Below are positions 9,816-19,317 of a DNA stretch of 64,000 bases, one piece after another. Under the pieces are notes generated by a model, which was not told the DNA's origin, did not search any database, and saw only the letters and a list, made by a program, of their open reading frames with translations. Every line of letters starts with the position of its first letter. The first letter of the stretch is position 1. Location: the NCBI GenBank assembly GCA_001796355.1, contig MGMG01000096.1, forward strand, positions 1-64,000, read 5' to 3'. Both the position numbers and the translations under genes were made by a program. Source of the DNA: Chloroflexi bacterium GWB2_54_36 (GTDB lineage Bacteria; Chloroflexota; Anaerolineae; Anaerolineales; Anaerolineaceae).

Positions 9816-11423
9816 TTAGCCCTTTTCGGTCAGGATCATCACCTCATCGCCCTGCAGAGAAAGGTAACCACCTTTTTCAATCGCGGGCAGCGTGTCATGC
9901 TTGTTCGAAAGCGCCAACACCCAGCCATTCCGCCGCAGTTCCCCGCCCATTGCCAGCCGCACCGGTCGGTGGCTGAAATTCAACACCACCAGCACCGTTT
10001 GTTCGCTATCCTGGCGCAGGTAAGCCAATAGTTTTCGCGGTTCGTAGGTCACCGGCTGGAACAAACCGCCGCGCAGAGCCGATAGTTCTTTGCGCAGTTG
10101 AATCAGCCGGCGGTAAAAATGGAATAGAGATTGGGGATCTTTGCGTTGGGCCTCTACATTGCGGGTCCCGTGGTCTGGATGCACCGGCAGCCAGGGTTTG
10201 CCAGTGGTAAATCCGGCGTGTGAGTTGGCATTCCACTGCATGGGCGAACGGTTTTTATCGCGCCCATCGAAAATGGGCCAGTATTTCTCGCCAATCCGAT
10301 CCTGGATAAACCGGCGCGGCACGTGAATGTTGCGCATGCCGATTTCTTCGCCATAGTAGATGAACGGTGTGCCGCGCAGGGTTATCGTCAAGGCCGCTGC
10401 AACCTTTAGTCGCGCGTCATTGTTACCGCAGTGGTAACGGGAAGCGGTGCGGGATGTGTCATGGTTGTTGAGGGTATAGACCGGCCAGGAATCTGGGTGC
10501 ATGGCTTTTTCCGTCGCCAGTATCGCTTTCTGGAAACATTCAGGATCCCAACGGCAGTGCAGCATTTCAAAATCAAAGGCCGCATGGATCAGACCGGGAG
10601 CAGTATACGCAGACACGCTTTGCGGAGTCGGCATAAATGTTTCACCCACTGCATAGCGTTCGGGGTAGGAATCCAGCAGTTCGCGTAATTCGCGCAGCAG
10701 CGGGATCATGTCCGGCTGGTTGGAATCATAAATATGCTTCTGACGGTCAAAAGCACGCAGCCCAACGGCTGGTGGGTTATCGGGTAAATCCGGATGTTTG
10801 AAAAAGTTACTGAACACATCCAGCCGAAAGCCATCCACGCCGCGGTCCAGCCAAAAGCGAACCACGTCCAAGCAGGCCTGGCGTACCTGGGGGTTGCGCC
10901 AGTTCAGGTCTGGCTGCTGTGGGTAAAACATGTGGTAATAATATTGGTCACGTTTTGCATCCCATTCCCAGCCTGGTGTGCCAAAAATCGCTTCCCAGTT
11001 ATTGGGCAGGCTGCCATCGGGTTTGGCATCCCGCCAGATGTACCAATCGGAATATGGATTGTCTTTGCCCTTGCGCGACTCTTGAAACCACAAATGCTGA
11101 TCGGAGGTGTGGTTGAGCACCAAGTCAAGGATCACCCGGATACCGCGCTGATGCGACTCTGTAACCAGACGGTCAAAATCAGCCAGGGAGCCAAATTTGG
11201 GATCGATATCCGTGTAGTTACTGACATCGTATCCGAAGTCAACGTCAGGCGAGGGGTAAAACGGCGAATACCAGATGGCTTCGACGCCCAATTCAGCCAG
11301 GTAGTCCAGGTGCTGGATCACTCCTCCCAGGTCGCCAATACCGTCGCCATTGCTGTCGGCAAAGGATCGCGGGTAAATTTGATAGACCACACCATCACGC
11401 CACCAGATTGGGTTTGCTGCCAT
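9816..11423 (-). CDS. GH13 alpha-glucosidase (oligo-1,6-glucosidase type)
   Basis: 535 residues of glycoside hydrolase family 13. The N-terminus WWRDGVVYQIYPRSF and DSNGDGIGDLGG are typical of the oligo-1,6-glucosidase / trehalose-related subfamily. Conserved region I is DLVLNHTSD. The nucleophile Asp lies in GVDGFRLDV (about 199), the acid/base Glu in AVGETF (about 260) and the third acid in LNNHDTSR (about 325). There is no signal peptide, so it should act in the cytoplasm on imported maltose- or isomaltose-type oligosaccharides. The closing beta-sandwich domain (from about residue 450) is present. Monocistronic. Sucrose or trehalose as substrate cannot be excluded. Confidence 0.9.
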   Translation of the reverse strand: MAANPIWWRDGVVYQIYPRSFADSNGDGIGDLGGVIQHLDYLAELGVEAIWYSPFYPSPDVDFGYDVSNYTDIDPKFGSLADFDRLVTESHQRGIRVILDLVLNHTSDQHLWFQESRKGKDNPYSDWYIWRDAKPDGSLPNNWEAIFGTPGWEWDAKRDQYYYHMFYPQQPDLNWRNPQVRQACLDVVRFWLDRGVDGFRLDVFSNFFKHPDLPDNPPAVGLRAFDRQKHIYDSNQPDMIPLLRELRELLDSYPERYAVGETFMPTPQSVSAYTAPGLIHAAFDFEMLHCRWDPECFQKAILATEKAMHPDSWPVYTLNNHDTSRTASRYHCGNNDARLKVAAALTITLRGTPFIYYGEEIGMRNIHVPRRFIQDRIGEKYWPIFDGRDKNRSPMQWNANSHAGFTTGKPWLPVHPDHGTRNVEAQRKDPQSLFHFYRRLIQLRKELSALRGGLFQPVTYEPRKLLAYLRQDSEQTVLVVLNFSHRPVRLAMGGELRRNGWVLALSNKHDTLPAIEKGGYLSLQGDEVMILTEKG

Positions 11424-11514
11424 GATTTGTCCCGGATTGATTGGATTTTAATATGCCGCAAGTATAGCATGGCTGATTCATGATCGGTAGGCGCGAGGCG
11501 AGTGCGCAGATAAG

Positions 11515-11542
11515 GTAGGGGCTGCTCGCGAGCAGCCCCTAC
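11515..11542. repeat. Perfect 28-bp palindrome
   Basis: Two 14-base arms (GTAGGGGCTGCTCG and its complement) meet with no spacer between the GH13 gene and nusA. It resembles the GTAGGGGC-type palindromes scattered through many bacterial genomes (general knowledge). The rest of the 378-base gap 11424-11801 holds the nusA promoter, a small AAGTGGG/CCCACTT hairpin near 11740-11760 and no gene. Confidence 0.75.
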
Positions 11543-11669
11543 AAAATGTTTGGGTTGGCAAGAATTCTCAGCACCAAATTCAAGGGCAGGTGCAACGCAC
11601 CAACGTCAGGGCGTCTGCGTGACACGTGGCGCCTGACACGGCTCCACCTAAATTCCCCCTTTATGTTTC

Positions 11670-11698
11670 TTGCATAATGCCGCAGTCTGTGTTAAAAT
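11670..11698 (+). promoter_or_regulatory. Promoter of the nusA-infB operon
   Basis: TTGCAT (11670-11675) and TAAAAT (11693-11698) are separated by 17 bases. A transcript from about 11705 would have a leader of roughly 97 bases with a short hairpin before the nusA Shine-Dalgarno. Confidence 0.55.
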
Positions 11699-11801
11699 AA
11701 GTCCTGTAAGTAAGCCAACCTATTTCGCGTTCAACGAAAAGTGGGCCTCCCCCCACTTTTCTGCTTATATACGGGTTACTATTTTTGGAGAAAGTGCAAG
11801 C

Positions 11802-13745
11802 ATGAAGAACGAATTTACCCTGGCTTTCAATGAAGTCATCGAGGAAAAACAACTGGGTCGGGAAGTTATCCTGAAGGCCCTGGAATCGGCTATGGTGTCG
11901 GCGTACCGCCGCGCTGTAAATGCTTCCAATGCCCAGCATGTTGAATCCAAGGTGGATACCGAGACCGGCAAAGTTACCATCTACGCCGAAAAAGAGGTTG
12001 TTGAATCGGTGCAGGAGACAGCAACCGAGGTCGCCCTGGAAGATGCACGCCTGGTCAACCCAGAAGCCCAGCTTGGCGACATGGTTATTGTCGAGAGCAC
12101 GCCCAAAGACTTTGGGCGCGTCGCTGCCCAAACCGCTCGTCAGGTTATCCAGCAGCGCATCCGCGATGCAGAACGCCAGGCGCAGCTCGATTTCTACATG
12201 AAACAGATGGGTGAAATCGTCAGCGGCGTGGTTCAGGCCGTTGGCGCGCAGGGTCTGACCATCGGCCTGGAAATGAAGGCCGAAGGTTCCATGCCGCGCA
12301 AAGAGTTGATCCCCGGTGAACGCCCGCGCATTCATGAACGGGTGCGCGCGCTGGTCGCTGAAGTTAAGGACAACCCGCGCGGTCCGCAAATCATCCTGTC
12401 GCGCACCCATCGCAACTTCCTGCGTCGTTTACTGGAGAACGAAGTCCCGGAAATCTACCATGGCGTGGTTGAAATCCGCTCGATCGCCCGCGAACCCGGT
12501 GAGCGTGCAAAAGTAGCCGTTTCCGCAACCCAACCCGGCATCGATCCGGTTGGTGCTTGCGTTGGCATTCGCGGCGTCCGGATTCAGGCCATTGTGCGCG
12601 AACTGCATGATGAAAAAATTGATGTCATCGAATGGAATTCCGATCAGGCTGCCTTCATCGCGAAGGCGATCAGCCCAGCACGGGTGAACGGCGTGTACCT
12701 GAACGACCGTAACGCTGGCGGCAAAACCGCTACCGTGGTCGTACCGGAAGACCAGCTCAGCCTTGCTATCGGTCGCGACGGGCAAAATGCCCGCCTGGCT
12801 GCCAAATTGACCGGCTGGCGCATCGACATCAAGAGCCTGCCGGAAGCGGCAGCGGATGTTCTCAACCGCCTTCAAAAAGATGAGGAAATGGCTTCCGTCG
12901 CCCTGCAAGAGGCCGACGTGATGGTCAAGGTCGAAGAATTCCTGGCCCGGAAAGCTGAAGGCCGTCCGTTGGCGCCGGAAGAATTCGAATTATTGGTGCG
13001 TTTTGTTGACCGCGTTGAGCGCCGTTCTTCGGCTCGACCTGCGATTGAAAAAGCGGCCGTGGCTGAAATCGAAAACATCCGGGCGCTCATTCCTTCGGAT
13101 GCCTTCGAACTCAGCATCCTGGACAGCGGTCTGCCCGAACACGTCGCCTACATTTTGCAAGAAGCAGGCTTCAGTACGCTTGGTGAAATGGCCGTGCAGA
13201 TGAAAATTCGGCCGGATGATATCCTACGGCTGAACGGCATTGGTCCGCGCGCGCTGCAGGAAATCAACAACATGGTCGCTGCGTTGGATGAGCGCCAGGT
13301 AGTTGAGCTCGCTGCTGCCGCAGAAGAAGCAGCCAAGGTCGCAACAGAGACCGAATCGGTGCCTGCTGAACCCGAGCTGATCGAGGTTACTCCCGAGGTC
13401 GTCGCACCAACCGAAACCATTGAAATCACCGCTCCCGTCGAAGAAATCGAACCGGTGGTTGCTGAGGCAACACCGGTGGTGACAGAGCCAGCGGTTGCCG
13501 TTGACGCTGAAGTGGAAGAGGAAGAAATACCCTTCGACAAATTGTTCGAATTGCGCACCGCGATCACGACTCCGGTCGCCTCGGACGAAGAGGAAGAGGA
13601 GGAGGACGACGCCAGCGGGAAGGACAAGAAGAAAGGCAAAAAGAAGAAAAAACACGTCCAGGTGGAATATGATCCCGAAAAAGATCAGACCATCGTCTTA
13701 CGCAAGCACCGCCGTGAAGGCGAAGATTGGGAATGGGATTCCTGA
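11802..13745 (+). CDS. nusA: Transcription termination/antitermination factor NusA with long acidic/lysine-rich tail
   Basis: 647 residues from the ATG at 11802, chosen for its GGAGAAAG Shine-Dalgarno; the frame is open further upstream but that part overlaps the promoter. The order is NusA N-terminal domain (1-~130), S1 domain, then two KH domains with [14 protein letters not shown] (about 250) and [13 protein letters not shown] (about 320), which bind nascent RNA. A helix-hairpin-helix segment, [12 protein letters not shown], lies near 475. After that comes an unusual ~150-residue tail: a Val/Glu/Thr/Pro-rich stretch, an acidic block, a lysine cluster ([10 protein letters not shown]), then a conserved-looking end around [17 protein letters not shown]. 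Ordinary NusA ends after the KH domains or two acidic repeats. First gene of the operon; rimP, its usual upstream neighbour, is absent here. Confidence 0.93.
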   Translation: MKNEFTLAFNEVIEEKQLGREVILKALESAMVSAYRRAVNASNAQHVESKVDTETGKVTIYAEKEVVESVQETATEVALEDARLVNPEAQLGDMVIVESTPKDFGRVAAQTARQVIQQRIRDAERQAQLDFYMKQMGEIVSGVVQAVGAQGLTIGLEMKAEGSMPRKELIPGERPRIHERVRALVAEVKDNPRGPQIILSRTHRNFLRRLLENEVPEIYHGVVEIRSIAREPGERAKVAVSATQPGIDPVGACVGIRGVRIQAIVRELHDEKIDVIEWNSDQAAFIAKAISPARVNGVYLNDRNAGGKTATVVVPEDQLSLAIGRDGQNARLAAKLTGWRIDIKSLPEAAADVLNRLQKDEEMASVALQEADVMVKVEEFLARKAEGRPLAPEEFELLVRFVDRVERRSSARPAIEKAAVAEIENIRALIPSDAFELSILDSGLPEHVAYILQEAGFSTLGEMAVQMKIRPDDILRLNGIGPRALQEINNMVAALDERQVVELAAAAEEAAKVATETESVPAEPELIEVTPEVVAPTETIEITAPVEEIEPVVAEATPVVTEPAVAVDAEVEEEEIPFDKLFELRTAITTPVASDEEEEEEDDASGKDKKKGKKKKKHVQVEYDPEKDQTIVLRKHRREGEDWEWDS

Positions 13746-13776
13746 TTCTTTATGTTGCACGATTTGAGAAAGCAAG

Positions 13777-14079
13777 GTGACTAAACAACCTACCAAACGT
13801 GTAAAACATATTCCGCAGCGTACATGCGTGGGGTGTCGGCAGGTGATGCCCAAGCGGAATTTGATCCGGGTAGTCCGTTCCCCGGAGGGAGTCTCCATCG
13901 ACTTGACAGGTAAAACTGCGGGACGGGGAGCCTACCTGCACGATAAGAAATCCTGCTGGGAGAGCGCCTTGAAAGGGGCGTTAAACCATGCCTTAAAAAT
14001 TGAATTGACCGAACAGGATCGGGACGTTTTAATCCATTTCATGGAAAGTCTGCCAGTTGACGTTATGAACGAAGCCTGA
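13777..14079 (+). CDS. rnpM: YlxR family protein (RNase P modulator RnpM)
   Basis: A 100-residue RNA-binding protein of the YlxR/DUF448 family, recently renamed RnpM in Bacillus because it binds RNase P RNA (from memory). It shows the family signature RTCVGCRQVMPKRNLIRVVR (about 12-31) and GRGAYLH with a following Cys. The start is a GTG with AAGCAAGG upstream. Its position between nusA and infB is the classic one. No ribosomal L7Ae-like gene is inserted between it and infB, as there often is in Firmicutes. Confidence 0.9.
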   Translation: MTKQPTKRVKHIPQRTCVGCRQVMPKRNLIRVVRSPEGVSIDLTGKTAGRGAYLHDKKSCWESALKGALNHALKIELTEQDRDVLIHFMESLPVDVMNEA

Positions 14080-14244
14080 CCGCCCCGCTCCTATTGCAGG
14101 ATCGGGCGCTTGTCAGGGTATGCCGATCGATTTGACCCCTCAGCATCCTCCATCGTCACGGGCACCAATCCCTGGTCATAAATTTGAAGACTTTGCGAAA
14201 ATTGTCAGGGGATTTAGGGACGCAAAACGGGAAACGAGGTGATT

Positions 14245-16029
14245 ATGAGTGAAAACGGGTCAAAAACAATTGAGCTGCCTGGCAGCATTACCGTCCGCGA
14301 CCTTGCGCAACGCATGGAAGCCAGCCCTATACAGATCATCAAAATATTGATGGCGAATGGGGTGATGGCCAATATTAATCAGCTCATCGATTTCGATACG
14401 GCATCCGTCGTGGCTTCGGAGATGGGATTTGAAACCAAATCCGAGGTATATGAAATCGCAGAAGATCAAGAAGCCGGCGAAATGCCGCTCTGGCGGCAGC
14501 TCATCTCGAAGGAAGATGCCGCTCGACTGGTAGATCGCGCGCCAGTTGTTACCATTCTTGGGCATGTTGACCACGGCAAGACCACCCTGCTCGATGCGAT
14601 CCGGCACACCAATGTAGCCGGCGGCGAGGCTGGCGGGATTACCCAGCATATCGGTGCTTATCAGGTCGAACATAAAGGCAAAGCCATTACCTTCCTGGAC
14701 ACCCCAGGACATGCTGCTTTCACCTCCATGCGCTCGCGCGGCGCTCAGGGCGCCGACATCGTGGTACTGGTTGTGGCAGCCAATGACGGCGTCATGCCGC
14801 AGACGCGTGAGGCGATTGCCCATGCCAAGGCTGCACGCGTGCCGATCATCGTCGCCATGAATAAAATCGACCGCCCGGACGCCAACCCCGATTTCACAAA
14901 GAAGCAGCTCTCAGAGAACGGGCTGGTGCCGGATGATTGGGATGGCGACACTATGGTTGTTCCGGTCTCTGCCAAACAAAAACAGGGCATCGATGACCTG
15001 TTGGAAGCCATCTTGCTGGTTGCCGACAATATCGACATCAAAGCCAACCCGGAAGGCAAAGTTTTCGGCACAGTGATTGAGGCCAAGGTAGAACGCGCCA
15101 AAGGCGTCGTCGCCAATATGCTGGTGTACAACGGCACGCTCGAGCCAGGCGATATCATCGTCGCTGGACGGGCGTACGGGCGCGTCCGTGCCATGTTCGA
15201 CTTCCGCGGGCGCAAACTCAAAAAAGCCGGCCCCTCCACGCCGGTACAGATCATGGGGATGAACGAAGTTCCCTCCGCCGGCGATATTTTCTTGAAATTT
15301 TCCACCGAACGCGAAGCGCGTGCGCTCGTCGAAGAACGCGCCCTGGCGCATCAGCAGCGGACGGCGGCAGCCCCAAAAGCCACACTTGAAGAGTTATTTG
15401 CCAAGGTGCAAGCTGGCGAAGTTCATGAACTACGCCTGGTGGTCAAAGCAGACGTTCAGGGTTCATTGGAGCCGATCATTTCGTCACTCAACGAACTGGG
15501 CAAAGGCGATATCAAGATCAATATTTTGCACGCCGAAGCTGGCAACATCAGCGAAAGCGATATCATGCTGGCGACTGCCTCGCATGCCATTGTGGTCGGG
15601 TTCAATGTGCAGGCGGACGCCGCCGCCCGCCGCAACGCCGAAGCCGAAGGCGTCTCCATCCGGCTGTATAATATCATCTACCGGCTGACCGAAGACATCG
15701 AAAAAGCCATGAAGGGCTTGCTCGAACCTGAAATCAAAGAAAACATCATTGGAACGGGCGTCGTTTTGGCAACATTCAAGATCTCGAAAGTCGGGGCAAT
15801 TGCCGGCTGCCGGGTGACCAGCGGGGAGTTCCGCCGCAACGCCAAAGTGCGCCTGCGCCGCGAAGGAACCATCATTTTTGAAGGCGAGTTTTCTTCCTTA
15901 AAGCACGAGAAAGAAGATGTCCGCGAGGTTCGCAACGGCTTTGAATGCGGCGCGGGGTTCCGTAACTACAATGATTTTGCTGTCGGTGATCAGATCGAAT
16001 GTTATGTGCTGGAGAAGGCCACCGCCTAA
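14245..16029 (+). CDS. infB: Translation initiation factor IF-2 (short form)
   Basis: 594 residues from the ATG at 14245, chosen over a GTG at 14239 because GAGGTGA at 14235-14241 is a good ribosome-binding site for the ATG. The order is a short IF2 N-terminal helical domain (1-~60), then the GTPase: [14 protein letters not shown] (about 106-119), DTPGHAAF and NKIDRPDA. Domains II, III and IV follow and bind fMet-tRNA. IF-2 places initiator tRNA on the 30S subunit and promotes subunit joining. The long variable N-terminal extension found in E. coli or actinobacterial IF-2 is absent. The 165-base gap before it holds no gene. Confidence 0.95.
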   Translation: MSENGSKTIELPGSITVRDLAQRMEASPIQIIKILMANGVMANINQLIDFDTASVVASEMGFETKSEVYEIAEDQEAGEMPLWRQLISKEDAARLVDRAPVVTILGHVDHGKTTLLDAIRHTNVAGGEAGGITQHIGAYQVEHKGKAITFLDTPGHAAFTSMRSRGAQGADIVVLVVAANDGVMPQTREAIAHAKAARVPIIVAMNKIDRPDANPDFTKKQLSENGLVPDDWDGDTMVVPVSAKQKQGIDDLLEAILLVADNIDIKANPEGKVFGTVIEAKVERAKGVVANMLVYNGTLEPGDIIVAGRAYGRVRAMFDFRGRKLKKAGPSTPVQIMGMNEVPSAGDIFLKFSTEREARALVEERALAHQQRTAAAPKATLEELFAKVQAGEVHELRLVVKADVQGSLEPIISSLNELGKGDIKINILHAEAGNISESDIMLATASHAIVVGFNVQADAAARRNAEAEGVSIRLYNIIYRLTEDIEKAMKGLLEPEIKENIIGTGVVLATFKISKVGAIAGCRVTSGEFRRNAKVRLRREGTIIFEGEFSSLKHEKEDVREVRNGFECGAGFRNYNDFAVGDQIECYVLEKATA

Positions 16030-16056
16030 GCCCGGCACAGGTTTGAGGAACGAAAA

Positions 16057-16452
16057 ATGCCGTCAAAATTAAGACTACAACGCATTGGTGACCGGATTCG
16101 CCAGGACTTATCTGAAATGATTGTCATGGGCGAAATTCGCGATCCACGCATTGCAGGCATCACCATTACCGATGTCACCATCGACCGCGAGCTGGCATAT
16201 GCGGATGTGTATCTGTCTGCCCTTGAAGGCAGTGAACGCGCTGTAGAAGCGCTGCAAGGGTTTACCAGCGCCAGTGGATACATTCGCCGCGCCCTGTCAG
16301 ACCGGATCGAATTGCGGGTTTTCCCGCGTTTACGTTTTCACTGGGATCCAACCCCGGAACGCGCAGACCGAATCGAGCGTCTGCTGGCGGATTTGCGCGA
16401 GGATCAACCAGTTGAACCCGCTGAGGAATCCGAGGAAGAACTGGATGAATGA
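16057..16452 (+). CDS. rbfA: 30S ribosome-binding factor RbfA
   Basis: A 131-residue single KH-type domain protein for late 16S rRNA processing and 30S maturation. Family features: RIGDRIRQDLSEMI near the N-terminus, GITITDVTIDRELAYADVYLS and the closing LRFHWDPTPERADRIERLL. The last ~15 residues are very acidic. It starts 27 bases after infB, and its stop overlaps the start of nrnA by eight bases, showing tight coupling. Confidence 0.93.
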   Translation: MPSKLRLQRIGDRIRQDLSEMIVMGEIRDPRIAGITITDVTIDRELAYADVYLSALEGSERAVEALQGFTSASGYIRRALSDRIELRVFPRLRFHWDPTPERADRIERLLADLREDQPVEPAEESEEELDE

Positions 16453-17407
16453 CGAGATTCACACCTCTATTCGCGACCGGCTAAAAAAAGCCGAACGGTT
16501 GTTGGTAACCTCCCACGTGCGCCCGGATGGAGATGCCATCGGGTCGCTGCTAGGGTTGGGTCTTTCGCTGCAGGCAGCCGGAAAGCACGTACAAATGGTC
16601 CTTCGCGATGGCGTGCCAGACAACCTGGCGCACCTGCCCGGCAGCAGCCAGATTGTCACGCGCCCCAGCGAAGCCTTTGATACTTTTATCGCGGTGGATT
16701 CGGGTGAATTGAAGCGGATTGGCAATGAAATCGTTCCACGCCAACCGGACATTCAAATTGACCACCATGTGACCAACAGCCGTTATGCGGTCATCAACCT
16801 AGTGGAACCGGATGCGGTGGCTACTGCTGCCATTCTGGCCGAATCATTGCCAAAGTGGGAGTTGCCAATCACCAAAGAGGTTGCCAGCGCCCTGTTAACC
16901 GGCATCCTGACCGATACGATCGGTTTCCGTACTTCGAACATGAATGCAAATGCGCTGCGGGTCGCCGCTGACCTGGTCGATCATGGGGCGGATTTGCCGC
17001 ACCTGTACTTCCAGGGGCTGGTGTCTCGCACGATCGAAGCAGCGCGCTACTGGGGGATGGGCCTTTCCACGCTGCAGCAAAAAGATCGCTTGATCTGGGC
17101 CACGCTGCGTGAGACCGACCGCCTTGCAGTCGGTTATAATAACCTGGATGATGCTGATTTGACGGATATCCTGTCGAGCATTGCCGATGCAGATATTTCT
17201 GTATTGTTTATTGAGCACACGCCGGATATTATCAAGGTCAGCTGGCGCTCACAGCCAGGCTGGGATGTATCAAAAATTGCCGAGCAATTTGGCGGCGGCG
17301 GGCATGCTGCAGCTGCCGGGGCCGAAATCCCCGGTACGCTTGAGGAAGTGCAAGCCACGGTACTTGACGCCACTGAAAAACTACTGCTCAACGGCAATTC
17401 AAAATAG
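16445..17407 (+). CDS. nrnA: DHH/DHHA1 phosphoesterase (NrnA-type nanoRNase / pAp phosphatase)
   Basis: 320 residues from the ATG at 16445, which overlaps the rbfA stop. A much longer upstream frame runs antiphase through rbfA and is not used. DHH-domain motifs: SHVRPDGDAIGSLLG (about 20-34), VAVDSGE (about 82-88), the name-giving DHH in IDHHVTN (about 104-110), and GILTDTIGF. The DHHA1 domain carries the nucleic-acid-binding GGGGHAAAAG (about 282-291). NrnA-type enzymes degrade 2-5-mer RNAs and dephosphorylate pAp. The rbfA-nrnA-truB order is widely conserved. Confidence 0.9.
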   Translation: MNDEIHTSIRDRLKKAERLLVTSHVRPDGDAIGSLLGLGLSLQAAGKHVQMVLRDGVPDNLAHLPGSSQIVTRPSEAFDTFIAVDSGELKRIGNEIVPRQPDIQIDHHVTNSRYAVINLVEPDAVATAAILAESLPKWELPITKEVASALLTGILTDTIGFRTSNMNANALRVAADLVDHGADLPHLYFQGLVSRTIEAARYWGMGLSTLQQKDRLIWATLRETDRLAVGYNNLDDADLTDILSSIADADISVLFIEHTPDIIKVSWRSQPGWDVSKIAEQFGGGGHAAAAGAEIPGTLEEVQATVLDATEKLLLNGNSK

Positions 17408-17480
17408 TGGGTTAAATTGCGCAATTGGCAAAAATCCTTAGAAACGCCAATTTTCCCGGGGACGATGTGAAAGGGGAGAA

Positions 17481-18386
17481 ATGGAATTGAATGACGACCT
17501 GATAAACTCGATTTCCGGGGTGCTTGTGGTTGACAAGCCCGTGGGCCTGACTTCGCACGACGTAGTCCAGATCATCCGGCGCGGCACTTTTATTCGCCGT
17601 GCCGGGCACACAGGCACCCTCGATCCTCGGGCTTCCGGCGTTCTGGTGGTATTGTTAGGTCCCGCTGTCCGCCTTAGTGAATATGTTTCAGCGTCCGACA
17701 AGCGCTACCAGGCAGTGATTCAGCTGGGGAAAACAACGGATACCTATGATGCTGACGGACAGGTGCTCACCAGCAACCCGGTCGACAATATTACCGAAGC
17801 CCAGTTCGAAGAAGCGCTGCAGCAATTTGTCGGGGAGATCGAGCAAGTTCCGCCGCCGTATTCCGCCATTAAAATCAAAGGTCGGAAAGCCTATGAAATG
17901 GCGCGGAATGGCGAAGAATTTGATCTTCAGCCGCGCAAAATAAATGTATACAGTCTGGAACTGCTCGAATGGGCGCCGCCTGAGGCCGTGATCGATGTTT
18001 ACTGCTCTTCCGGCACGTATATTCGCTCGCTGGCAAACGACCTTGGCAAGGTTCTGGGCTGTGGCGCGCACCTGGTCGGGCTGCGCCGCACAAAATCCGG
18101 ACGCTTTACCCTGCGGGATGCTGTGCCGCTGCGAAAACTGCGCGAAGCCTTCGATGACGGTTCATGGTATCAATATGTGATCCCGGCAGCCGAGGCCCTC
18201 TCGGATTGGCCTTCTATTGCATTGACTGAAGCGGATGTAGATGCCATTCGGCATGGTCATCGCGTATCCGGCGAGGCAGGCATTGGCAAAATGGCCCGCG
18301 GGATCAGCGAGCAAGGCGACCTGGTTGCGCTGCTTGAATTTGACCCGGCCAGCAACGAATGGCAGCCAAAGAAGGTATTTAATTAA
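17481..18386 (+). CDS. truB: tRNA pseudouridine(55) synthase TruB
   Basis: A 301-residue enzyme that makes pseudouridine at position 55 of tRNA T-loops. It shows GVLVVDKPVGLTSHDVV (about 13-29), the catalytic Asp in HTGTLDPRASGVL (about 42-54), RYQAVIQLGKTTDTYDADG and the RNA-binding CSSGTYIRSLANDLG (about 174-188). A shortened PUA-like C-terminal region is present. A Shine-Dalgarno (GGGGAG) precedes the ATG. The next gene, ribF, begins one base after the stop. Confidence 0.95.
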   Translation: MELNDDLINSISGVLVVDKPVGLTSHDVVQIIRRGTFIRRAGHTGTLDPRASGVLVVLLGPAVRLSEYVSASDKRYQAVIQLGKTTDTYDADGQVLTSNPVDNITEAQFEEALQQFVGEIEQVPPPYSAIKIKGRKAYEMARNGEEFDLQPRKINVYSLELLEWAPPEAVIDVYCSSGTYIRSLANDLGKVLGCGAHLVGLRRTKSGRFTLRDAVPLRKLREAFDDGSWYQYVIPAAEALSDWPSIALTEADVDAIRHGHRVSGEAGIGKMARGISEQGDLVALLEFDPASNEWQPKKVFN

Positions 18387-18387
18387 G

Positions 18388-19317
18388 ATGCAGCATTACC
18401 AATCTCTCGACCCGGTCAAACTAAAACGCTCCTGGCTGACTATCGGGTCGTTTGACGGCGTTCACCTCGGTCACCAGCAAATTCTCAAGCAGCTCGTCAA
18501 CGGCGCTCGAGCAGCGCAAAAGCCCTCGGTAGTAGTGACATTTTTTCCGCATCCAGCGGTAGTGCTCGGAAAAGGAACCAACGGCGGTTATTTATCCACC
18601 CCGGAGGAACGAGCCGAATTGCTCGGGGCATGCGGCGTGGATGTGGTCATCACCTTGCCGTTTACTCGCGAGCTGGCTGCCATCAGCGCGCTGGATTTTA
18701 TGGAAATGTTACAGGACCACCTTGGAATCAGTCATCTCCTGGTAGGATACGATTTTGCCCTTGGCCGCGGGCGCGAAGGCAATGTGGAACGCTTGCGGGA
18801 AATCGGCCTCGAATTGGGATACCAATTGGAAATGATGAAGCCAGTCGAATTTGACGGCTCGCCCGTGTCATCCAGCCTGATCCGCCGCCTGATCCGATCA
18901 GGCGATGTGGAAGCGGCTGCAAGGCTACTGGGACGGCGCTACACGGTTGAGGGGCTAGTTGTCCATGGAGACGGGCGCGGGAAAGCTCTGGGGTTCCCTA
19001 CAGCCAACCTGGAGACCTGGCAAGAACAGGTCATGCCGGTTTATGGAGTTTATACCACCTGGGCCTGGGTGGACGGGGTGCGCCATCCTTCAGTGAGCAG
19101 CTTTGGCTTACGGCCTACCTTTAAAACCGACTCCACCGTCGCCCGGCTCGAAACTTACTTGATGAATTATTCCGGAGATCTTTACGGAAAGAGCATTCGA
19201 TTGGAATTCGTAGCTTATTTGCGCCCTGAATTGCGCTTTGAATCGGTGGATGCATTAATTGAGCAAATGAACCGCGACACTATTCAATCTTTGGAGGTTT
19301 TGGGAAATGAGCGCTGA
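18388..19317 (+). CDS. ribF: Bifunctional riboflavin kinase/FAD synthetase RibF
   Basis: 309 residues from the ATG at 18388; the longer frame from 18241 lies inside truB. The N-terminal FAD synthetase domain has the nucleotidyltransferase motif GSFDGVHLGHQ (about 17-27). The C-terminal flavokinase domain has GDGRGKALGFPTANL (about 192-206). It converts riboflavin to FMN and then FAD. Its last 11 bases overlap the start of a FAD-dependent thymidylate synthase gene, so cofactor maker and cofactor user are translationally coupled. Confidence 0.95.
   Translation: MQHYQSLDPVKLKRSWLTIGSFDGVHLGHQQILKQLVNGARAAQKPSVVVTFFPHPAVVLGKGTNGGYLSTPEERAELLGACGVDVVITLPFTRELAAISALDFMEMLQDHLGISHLLVGYDFALGRGREGNVERLREIGLELGYQLEMMKPVEFDGSPVSSSLIRRLIRSGDVEAAARLLGRRYTVEGLVVHGDGRGKALGFPTANLETWQEQVMPVYGVYTTWAWVDGVRHPSVSSFGLRPTFKTDSTVARLETYLMNYSGDLYGKSIRLEFVAYLRPELRFESVDALIEQMNRDTIQSLEVLGNER

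Noticed and set aside
10794-11483. 229-residue plus-strand open frame
   Set aside because: Antisense shadow of the GH13 alpha-glucosidase; no family resemblance.
11661-12410. 249-residue minus-strand open frame
   Set aside because: Antisense to nusA and its promoter; no motif or start signal.
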